64,000 bases of DNA. Origin: Dysgonomonas sp. ZJ279. GTDB lineage: Bacteria; Bacteroidota; Bacteroidia; Bacteroidales; Dysgonomonadaceae. A model generated the notes under the pieces. That model saw nothing but the letters and a program-made list of their open reading frames with translations, was not told the DNA's origin and made no database searches. The stretch's first letter is position 1; every line of letters starts with the position of its first letter. This document shows positions 57,502 through 64,000 of this stretch, piece by piece. A program made the translations under genes and the position numbers. The stretch lies in NCBI RefSeq assembly GCF_011039205.1, contig NZ_JAAKEL010000006.1:166864-230863 (forward strand), read 5' to 3'.

Positions 57502-59682
57502 ATGAGAAAAATATCCATCACTTTACTTATAGTATCTATATTATCAGTATCTCATATTTTCGCTCAAAAAGCTCCTATTGAATCCGATAGTCTGGAATAT
57601 GAATTTGATAGTCTAAAATCAGTAACTCTTGGCGATATAGTCATAGAGAGTAAGATCTACAAAAAATACAACTTAGGAAATATTTCCAACAGCTTAAGGA
57701 TTCAGGGGCAGATGCTCGAAATCCCTCAAAACATACAAATAATCAATTCTTCAGTATTAAGGGATCAGTTGTCTCTAAACGTAACGGAAAGCGTTACGCG
57801 CAACGTTAGTGGAGCATTCAGAGAAGAGTTACACAATGGGGTTTCTCCCGACATTTATTTACGTGGTGGATATATTAGTGCTCAACGCAATGGTGTGGAT
57901 CTGCGTCCTTTACTAAAAGGACCTATTGGAGATGATGTCGCTATAATCGAAAATATCGAATTTGTAAAAGGTCCATCCGGTTTTTTGAATTCACTTGGAG
58001 ATCCGGCAGGTTCTTACAATATCATTACTAAAAAGCCAACCGGAACGAATAGAAAATCCTTTCAAGTTATGCAAGGGAGCTTTGGGTTATTAAGAGCTGA
58101 AGCCGATTTGGATGGAAAATTCGATGAAGATGGAAAGCTATTATATCGTTTCAATATAATGGGAATGAATAAAAAAGGATTTCTCCAGTTTGACAACAAT
58201 GAACGTATCCTTATAGCCCCTTCGCTAAAGTATAAATTTGATGAAAGCACTTCACTTACTGTTGAATATATCTATCAACGTTTAAATTATATGCTTTTGA
58301 GTGAAGCGCAAATTTCGCCTTACGGCTTCGGATCATTGCCCACCGATTTCACGATAAGCGATCCTAATCTGAGACCTTACCGGGCGAACGACCACAGTGC
58401 TTTTGTCAATTTTCAGAAGAAATTTAATCAGAACTGGTCTTTCACTACACAAGTTTCTAATATTAACAGCCAGTCTGCCGGAACCATATTCTGGGTTTAT
58501 GGCAAGAACGAAACAGATCCCGATATTCTAGATCGTTATTATGTTTATGACGGGATGAAATATAATATTTTCTCTACACAGGCTTTTACCCAAGGAAACT
58601 TTTCGACCGGAAACATCAGACACTCTTTCCTTGCGGGGATCGACTTCAATCATAAAAGAAATAAAACACAAGACACTTGGGGAACAGCAACCGCTATTTA
58701 TCCTCTTAGTATTTCGAATCCTATATATTCAAATGTTATCAACAATAATGGAATCGGAGGAGATTTCGATTCGGAAAATGGAATTAACTCCGTGGAGAAC
58801 CTTACAGACAGCAGATTGTACTATACCTCTGCCTATGTAATGGACGAAATCGGGTTGATAGATAATAAGCTAAAAATAAGTGCAGGCTTACGATTAACTC
58901 AATCCGATGCTGATTTTAACCAATATGGAGAAGAGACAGAGGCTAGCGACTGGGTACTTACCCCGAGATTGGGCGCAAACTATCTTCTTACCAATTCATT
59001 CAGTGTTTACGGTTTATACGACAATTCATTTATTCCACAAGCCGGTATAGCATACGACAAAACGCCTCTGAAACCAATTAGAGGGGTGAGCTTCGAAGCA
59101 GGATTGAAAAAGGATTGGAACAACAAAGCCTTGAGCACAACCCTATCGTTTTATCACATCACCCGAAGTCAGAATATAGTAAAAGACCCTGTGAGCAATG
59201 ATTTTTACCAATCGGGAGAGAATGAATCACAAGGGATAGAATTTGATCTTAGAGGTAGAATAGTGAAAGGGCTGGATGTGATTATCAATTACGCATACAC
59301 CGATTCGAAAATCACTAAAGATGACAAAAATCCGGGAATGGTAGGAATGGCTACCCCCAACCGTATCAGACACATTCAAAATAGCTGGTTAAATTACGAA
59401 TTACCATTTAAAGCATTAAAAGATTTTAGCCTCTCTCTTGGCTATCAATATATGGCTGGAAGGGCAGAACGATTTACATCTATGGATCCTCAGGAATTAA
59501 AGGATTATTTCAGAATGGATGGAGGTATTTCTTTCACGAAAAAGAGGTTTAGTATCAACCTGATAGTAAACAATATTCTGGATAGTAAACAATATTCAAC
59601 TGCCTGGAAAAAGAATGATATGTATTACTGGGTACAATTGCCTCCAGTCAACTACCGCTGCTCATTCACCGTAACCCTTTAA
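57502..59682 (+). CDS. TonB-dependent receptor, predicted metal-chelate importer
   Basis: 726 residues with a signal peptide (about 1-22, ending IFAQ). The plug domain (about 68-195) has the segments MLEIPQNIQIINSSVL, YLRGGYISAQRNG and IEFVKGPSGFL of siderophore receptors. The beta-barrel ends in a C-terminal aromatic YRCSFTVTL. It lacks the SusC-type N-terminal regulatory domain. It is first in a unit with binding protein, methyltransferase, FecCD permease, ATPase and NikR; nickel (or a nickel chelate) is predicted, with iron or cobalt as alternatives. Confidence 0.88.
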   Translation: MRKISITLLIVSILSVSHIFAQKAPIESDSLEYEFDSLKSVTLGDIVIESKIYKKYNLGNISNSLRIQGQMLEIPQNIQIINSSVLRDQLSLNVTESVTRNVSGAFREELHNGVSPDIYLRGGYISAQRNGVDLRPLLKGPIGDDVAIIENIEFVKGPSGFLNSLGDPAGSYNIITKKPTGTNRKSFQVMQGSFGLLRAEADLDGKFDEDGKLLYRFNIMGMNKKGFLQFDNNERILIAPSLKYKFDESTSLTVEYIYQRLNYMLLSEAQISPYGFGSLPTDFTISDPNLRPYRANDHSAFVNFQKKFNQNWSFTTQVSNINSQSAGTIFWVYGKNETDPDILDRYYVYDGMKYNIFSTQAFTQGNFSTGNIRHSFLAGIDFNHKRNKTQDTWGTATAIYPLSISNPIYSNVINNNGIGGDFDSENGINSVENLTDSRLYYTSAYVMDEIGLIDNKLKISAGLRLTQSDADFNQYGEETEASDWVLTPRLGANYLLTNSFSVYGLYDNSFIPQAGIAYDKTPLKPIRGVSFEAGLKKDWNNKALSTTLSFYHITRSQNIVKDPVSNDFYQSGENESQGIEFDLRGRIVKGLDVIINYAYTDSKITKDDKNPGMVGMATPNRIRHIQNSWLNYELPFKALKDFSLSLGYQYMAGRAERFTSMDPQELKDYFRMDGGISFTKKRFSINLIVNNILDSKQYSTAWKKNDMYYWVQLPPVNYRCSFTVTL

Positions 59683-59692
59683 TCTCAACACC

Positions 59693-60712
59693 ATGCGTAT
59701 ATTTATAATATTTTTCAGTTTAGCATTTCTTGTAGGCTGTGGCAATAGTAATACGCTTGACAAGAAGCAGGATAATCTTTCGACAATATCCGTTACAGAC
59801 ATTCAGGGCAATGAAATCCATTTATCTAAAGCAGCCGAAAGAATAGTATGCCTGTTCGATCCGTCTGTAGATGTAATCTATATGCTCCAAGCACAAGATA
59901 AACTGATAGGAATACCAGCCGAAACCTATTTCGACAGTGAACTCTACGATTATTACAAGCATATCGACACACGTATCTTAAAAAAAGAACTGGCAACACC
60001 CGGTAGTAACGAATTAGCAAATTTAGAAAGCATCATCCAATTAAATCCGGATTTGGTAATTGCACAGCAACTTCCCGAAAGTATTGTCAAAACTCTGCAA
60101 GGAATGAACATACCTGTTTACATCGCCGCTGCTGCTAGGTATGAAGATTTGATGAAAGAGATGAAAGACATCTCATTGCTTACAGGTAAGAAGGATAGAG
60201 GTGAACAGCTTATCTCTTATGCGGAAAATAAAATAAAGGATTTGCAGAAACGCACAGCCACACAAGAAGGATCGAAACACAAATCGGTCTATTTCACATG
60301 GGCTAACGGCAAAGTATTTTCGACTGCCGGCCGTAATAGTATGATGAATGATTGCCTCGATCTGGCAGGTGTCGAAAATGCCTGTCCTTTCGATATAGAC
60401 AAACCGAATATCAACCCCGAAACTTTGATAGAATGGAATCCCGATATGATTGTAATGTGGAACGACAGCCCCGATTTGTTTTACAACAAAAAAGAATTAG
60501 GCGGAATAACAGCAATCAAGGAAAGGAAGATACACAATCTGATGCCGATGTTTTACTACAATCCTCACACCTTCAAATCGCTTTGCGCAGCGGTAGCAAT
60601 TAATCAATGGGCTTACGATAACGATGAAAAGGATAATACAGAAGAAATTAAAGAAATACTTTCGGTACTTTACGGAAAAGAAGCGAGTGATAAACTTATA
60701 AAATATTTATAA
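59693..60712 (+). CDS. metal-chelate ABC transporter binding lipoprotein (BtuF/FepB-like)
   Basis: 339 residues with a lipoprotein signal ending FLVGC (Cys16). Two lobes of the periplasmic binding domain PF01497: AAERIVCLFDPSVDVIYML at about 43-61, LESIIQLNPDLVIAQQ and MIVMWNDSP, joined by a long helix. It should deliver the chelate from the TonB receptor to the FecCD permease. Its TAA overlaps the ATG of the methyltransferase gene. Confidence 0.9.
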   Translation: MRIFIIFFSLAFLVGCGNSNTLDKKQDNLSTISVTDIQGNEIHLSKAAERIVCLFDPSVDVIYMLQAQDKLIGIPAETYFDSELYDYYKHIDTRILKKELATPGSNELANLESIIQLNPDLVIAQQLPESIVKTLQGMNIPVYIAAAARYEDLMKEMKDISLLTGKKDRGEQLISYAENKIKDLQKRTATQEGSKHKSVYFTWANGKVFSTAGRNSMMNDCLDLAGVENACPFDIDKPNINPETLIEWNPDMIVMWNDSPDLFYNKKELGGITAIKERKIHNLMPMFYYNPHTFKSLCAAVAINQWAYDNDEKDNTEEIKEILSVLYGKEASDKLIKYL

Positions 60713-61404
60713 TGATAACAGAAATAGCAAAATACTGGGATAAACAAAGTACCATCTGGAGAGAAGAAAAACAAGAAGCATGGACTCTGCCCGAAACCAC
60801 GTACTGGTTGGAATACTTTAAAACTCTTCGACCTAATTTACCCGGTAATCGGGTTTTAGAAGTAGGTACCGCCTCCGGATACTTTGCCAACATCTTACAT
60901 CTTGCCGGATATGAAGTTACAGCAGTCGATCTGTCAAACAATATGATTGAAGAAGCTAAGAACGTTTCGAACGAATTAGGTTCTCCAATTGATTATCACG
61001 TGATGGATGCACAAGATTTACAATTCACCAGTAATCAATTTGACTTAGTATTCACCAGACTAATGACATGGACAACACCTGATGTTGAGAAATTTTATGC
61101 TGAAAGTTTCAAGGTTCTGCGGGCAGGAGGAATGTTTTTAAACTTCGACGGAGACTTCGGAAACCTATGCTTTTCACAAGAAGGACACGAAAGGTATCCC
61201 GCAGGTATAATGGAGCAAGCCAACGTAATTAAAAGCAAGTTGGATATCAGCAAGCACAGCCGCCCTCAAAGGGATGTCGAGTTATTAACCAAAGTTGGAT
61301 TTGAAGGAATTATGGTCGATGAAAAGGCTCAAAATAGGATACTAAAAGAGTCGGATGACAATTCATCCCTTTTCCAATTAACAGCCATCAAGCCCATTTC
61401 TTAG
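60712..61404 (+). CDS. class I SAM-dependent methyltransferase
   Basis: 230 residues of the Methyltransf_11/25 type. Motif I is VLEVGTASGYFA (about 45-56), the acidic AVDLSNNMIEEA follows, then HVMDAQDL and FDLVFTRLM. Its position inside an ABC uptake operon, one base overlapping the binding-protein gene, suggests a role linked to the imported or exported chelator (modifying a metallophore), but the acceptor is unknown. Confidence 0.85.
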   Translation: MITEIAKYWDKQSTIWREEKQEAWTLPETTYWLEYFKTLRPNLPGNRVLEVGTASGYFANILHLAGYEVTAVDLSNNMIEEAKNVSNELGSPIDYHVMDAQDLQFTSNQFDLVFTRLMTWTTPDVEKFYAESFKVLRAGGMFLNFDGDFGNLCFSQEGHERYPAGIMEQANVIKSKLDISKHSRPQRDVELLTKVGFEGIMVDEKAQNRILKESDDNSSLFQLTAIKPIS

Positions 61405-61432
61405 TGTCAACGATCCTTTAACATTATATGCA

Positions 61433-62446
61433 TTGAATAAAAAAATTGCAAATATTATATGCTTCGGTCTGCCTCTGCCCATGTTGATTATTTCCTTGTT
61501 CATTGGTTCATCGGGGCATGTCAGTGCTATTGATTACATAACACTCCTGTATAAAAAAATAATGGATGGCAATCTGAATACAGACGAGATAGCCCATTAT
61601 CAAATGATTTCAAATATTCTTCTGAATGTACGGATGCCCCGAATCCTGCTCACCTTTTTGGTTGGTGCGGCCTTATCCACATCGGGTGCTGTATTACAAG
61701 GCATATTTCGCAATCCACTGGTAGATTCGTATATATTGGGGATTTCGTCAGGCGCTGCTTTCGGTGCTTCATTAGCAATTCTCTATTCGTTGAGCTTTGT
61801 AAATGCTTACGCTTTTGTAGTGGGGTCTTTGGCCGTAATCCTTACTTATTCAATTGCAGGTTCTAATAAACAAACATCTACTGTATCGATTATTCTTTCG
61901 GGAATGATTATTTCGGGCGTATTTATGGCTTTACTCACAGCAGTTCAGTACATAAGCAATCCGTATAAATTGCAGGCAATAGTGCAATGGGCAATGGGCA
62001 ATCTACATGCCACATCATGGGTAGAACTGAAACAAGCTTTTCTTCCAATAATTATCACTATAACTATCGTATATCTTTATCGCTGGCGAATAAATCTGCT
62101 GGCCCTTGGGGATGAAGCAGCCAAATCAGTTGGTGTGAATCCTACTTTCGATAAATTAATTTTAATAACCTGTGCCACCCTGATGACTACGACAACAGTT
62201 GCTGTTGCCGGGATTATTAGTTTTTACGGTTTGTTTTTGCCACATATTGTCAGAATGCTGCTTGGCTCGGATAATAGCAAGTCGATTCCCGGAAATATAT
62301 TCCTGGGAGGAAGTTTTCTTTTGTTGATAGACAACTTATCTCGTGCTTTATTTGTTTTTGAAGTACCCATTGGTATTTTCACCACCATTTTAGGTGGTGC
62401 GTTTTTTGTTTTCTTAATGCGAAAAAATAAATTGAACTGGAATTGA
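61433..62446 (+). CDS. FecCD-family ABC permease
   Basis: 337 residues with about nine to ten helices of the FecCD/BtuC family: RMPRILLTFLVGAALSTSGA near 65-84, GIFRNPLVDSYILGISSGAAFG (in two parts) and GLFLPHIVRMLLG near 263-275. The start is TTG at 61433; no in-frame ATG is nearer than residue 17. Its stop overlaps the ATPase gene by 4 bases. Confidence 0.9.
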   Translation: MNKKIANIICFGLPLPMLIISLFIGSSGHVSAIDYITLLYKKIMDGNLNTDEIAHYQMISNILLNVRMPRILLTFLVGAALSTSGAVLQGIFRNPLVDSYILGISSGAAFGASLAILYSLSFVNAYAFVVGSLAVILTYSIAGSNKQTSTVSIILSGMIISGVFMALLTAVQYISNPYKLQAIVQWAMGNLHATSWVELKQAFLPIIITITIVYLYRWRINLLALGDEAAKSVGVNPTFDKLILITCATLMTTTTVAVAGIISFYGLFLPHIVRMLLGSDNSKSIPGNIFLGGSFLLLIDNLSRALFVFEVPIGIFTTILGGAFFVFLMRKNKLNWN

Positions 62447-63216
62447 CAACCGATGCCATACATATTGATAGCTTACACTATGCGTACGGAGACAAATCTG
62501 TACTCAGAGAAGTAAATGCTGTTTTTCCGGAAAATAAGTTCTCGGTATTACTTGGTATCAACGGGGGAGGAAAATCCACATTATTCAAAATCATTGCCGG
62601 ATTATTGAAAGATTATCAGGGTGGTATCAACATCTGTGGTAAGGAAATGAGTAAGTTGCGATTCAAAGACAGGGCGTCACTCATAGGTTTTCTCCCACAA
62701 TTTACCCAATCTGTATTTTCATTTACAGTTGAAGAGATCCTTTTGACCGGTCGCACGGCTTTTTCGGGTTTTTACCCAAAAAAAGAAGACAGGCTATTAG
62801 TCGATAAAATATTGAAAGATTTGTCCATTACTCGTTTGAAAGATAAATCGTTTACACAGCTTTCGGGCGGCGAACAGCAAATTGTAATGATCGGACGCTT
62901 ATTGATGCAAAGACCGAAAATCCTACTTTTGGATGAACCTACAAACCATTTGGATGTCTATTACCAACATTATCTGATGGAAAAATTAAAGGAGTATTCA
63001 GAAAATGATTTTACGGTAATTGCCATTATGCATAATCCTACTCTCGCTTTTCAGTATGCAGATCATTTTTGTTATCTGCATCATGGAAGCATCTATACAC
63101 CAAGTAACCCTGCAGAACCTAATGTAGAACTACTTGAAAAAGTATATAGCATGAGTTTCGTCGAATTTGCCCGAGATGGCAAAAAGTTTATGCTACCTTT
63201 TGGTGAAATTGTGTAA
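62443..63216 (+). CDS. metal-chelate ABC transporter ATP-binding protein
   Basis: 257 residues. Walker A GINGGGKSTL (about 38-47), the Q-loop FLPQF, signature LSGGEQQ, Walker B ILLLDEPTNHLD and switch His in IAIMHNP. This is the FecE/BtuD-like subunit. The first codon is TTG, overlapping the permease stop. Confidence 0.92.
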   Translation: MTTDAIHIDSLHYAYGDKSVLREVNAVFPENKFSVLLGINGGGKSTLFKIIAGLLKDYQGGINICGKEMSKLRFKDRASLIGFLPQFTQSVFSFTVEEILLTGRTAFSGFYPKKEDRLLVDKILKDLSITRLKDKSFTQLSGGEQQIVMIGRLLMQRPKILLLDEPTNHLDVYYQHYLMEKLKEYSENDFTVIAIMHNPTLAFQYADHFCYLHHGSIYTPSNPAEPNVELLEKVYSMSFVEFARDGKKFMLPFGEIV

Positions 63217-63302
63217 ACTCATTTAATCATTATTGCAAACAGAAATTTTAGAGATAAAATTTGGACTTAAAAGAAATCAATTCACTATTAAAATTAAAAA
63301 AT

Positions 63303-63704
63303 ATGAATGTAGTTCGATTTGGAGTATCTGTAGAAAAAGAAGTTTTGGATTTATTAGATAACTACATGAAAGATAATAAATTCCCCAACCGTTCACAGGC
63401 TATCCGATATTTGATAAAAAAGACCGAAGTAGAAAACCAATGGAATTCCGACGGAGTTGTAGGTGGTTCTATAACCCTGTCGTTCGATCACCACAAAAGG
63501 GAATTATTGGATAAAATAACAGAGATACAACACCAATTTTATCACGTAATTCTATGTTCTCAGCATATTCATCTTGATCACGATGTTTGCATGGAAATCA
63601 TTGCACTAAAAGGGCAAGCTTCTGTATTGCGAGAGCTAGCCAACCAACTAACTGCCGTGAAAGGTATTATACATGGAGACTTATCTATAACGATGGTGTC
63701 ATAA
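63303..63704 (+). CDS. nikR: nickel-responsive regulator NikR
   Basis: 133 residues from the ATG at 63303; a TTG at 63261 would add 14 unneeded residues. A ribbon-helix-helix (MNVVRFGVSVEKEVLDLLD, then NRSQAIRYLI) precedes the ACT-like nickel domain. The high-affinity Ni ligands are all present as His77, His88, His90 and Cys96 (EIQHQ, SQHIHLDHDVCMEI), equal to E. coli 76/87/89/95. It should repress the adjacent TonB-ABC uptake locus when nickel is sufficient. It begins 86 bases after the ATPase stop. Confidence 0.9.
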   Translation: MNVVRFGVSVEKEVLDLLDNYMKDNKFPNRSQAIRYLIKKTEVENQWNSDGVVGGSITLSFDHHKRELLDKITEIQHQFYHVILCSQHIHLDHDVCMEIIALKGQASVLRELANQLTAVKGIIHGDLSITMVS

Positions 63705-63873
63705 GAAATCTGTCTCATTCTTCTCTGATATGTTGGAGATACCAACTATTTCCGATCATGCAACATTTTTACAATCATTCGATCCATTCGTTATAGTGTT
63801 AATCTGCAATTAAAATTTTCTTTGTAATAATATTGAGAAAACCATTTAATTAATCTGATTAACTAAAAAACTA

Positions 63874-64000
63874 ATGAAACAGAAAAGCATATATTTAGCA
63901 TTAATTCCATTGATGTTATCATTCTTCGTTATGGGATTCGTAGACTTGGTTGGTATCGCGACCAATTATGTAAAGGCTGATTTTGCCTTGTCGGAGACGA
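63874..64000 (+). CDS. MFS sugar permease, FucP-like (partial)
   Basis: The first 42 codons of a gene cut by the window end: MKQKSIYLALIPLMLSFFVM then GFVDLVGIATNYVKADF, the first helix and loop of fucose/galactose/glucose-type symporters. The substrate cannot be read from this part. A run TTCTTTG about 50 bases upstream may be a weak -7. Confidence 0.65.
   Translation, partial: MKQKSIYLALIPLMLSFFVMGFVDLVGIATNYVKADFALSET

Overview
The window looks like a chromosomal segment of a Bacteroidales bacterium with roughly 37-40 % G+C, most like Dysgonomonas or a close relative. The assignment is inferred from several features. There is a SusC/SusD pair, a NuoCD fusion, a MurF-Alr fusion and the long PurF-like amidotransferase. 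A GH92 enzyme and a tiny mS38-like basic protein follow HU. Promoters have the Bacteroidetes -33 TTTG / -7 TAnnTTTG form, and ribosome binding sites are generally absent. The species is a guess; no 16S gene is present.

Layout. 1-1761 (minus): start of the complex I operon, nuoA-nuoB-nuoCD, running off the left edge. 1954-4547 (minus): a polyprenyl-phosphate type GT2 and a multi-spanning GT-C-like protein. 4650-8017: mutY divergent from hup, the 30-residue basic protein and rng. 8115-14266: an outer-membrane barrel protein, then a GH92 mannosidase, a SUMF1-domain/sialidase-propeller fusion and a lipoprotein. 14396-25306: housekeeping and membrane genes (leuS, a YitT protein, a DUF3667 protein, an SDR, a PAP2 phosphatase, fbp, a YcxB-like protein), ending in the acetate operon pta / HAD-like gene / ackA. 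25307-25804: a long intergenic region with a predicted small RNA. 25805-30443: a LytS-type sensor kinase with a very large periplasmic part, its LytTR regulator and a GSCFA protein. 30464-32938: murF-alr. 33102-37921: a TolC/HlyD/two-permease efflux operon without an ATPase. 37977-39869 (minus): the PurF-like protein.

40155-43362 appears to be a small integrated remnant at tRNA-Lys(UUU). It holds a dead tyrosine-integrase start, a GH3 glucosidase, a direct repeat near each end, and an imperfect second copy of the tRNA 3' end. 43708-51200 (minus) is a polysaccharide utilisation locus, susC-susD-GH3. Its leader has a (CT)26 dinucleotide tract and a perfect 22-bp hairpin with a U-run just before susC. 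An open frame runs through both, so the leader could be a length-switched attenuator.

52075-57019 holds single genes: GNAT, a cation/proton antiporter, an EFR1-type flavodoxin-ferredoxin, an AraC regulator and a ketopantoate-reductase-like protein. 57502-63704 is a coherent metal-uptake locus: TonB-dependent receptor, lipoprotein binding protein, SAM methyltransferase, FecCD permease, ATPase and NikR. NikR keeps all four nickel ligands, so nickel is the best substrate prediction. The window ends in the first codons of an MFS sugar permease.

The least explained items are the susC leader, the NikR-linked TonB/ABC/methyltransferase locus and the tRNA-Lys island.
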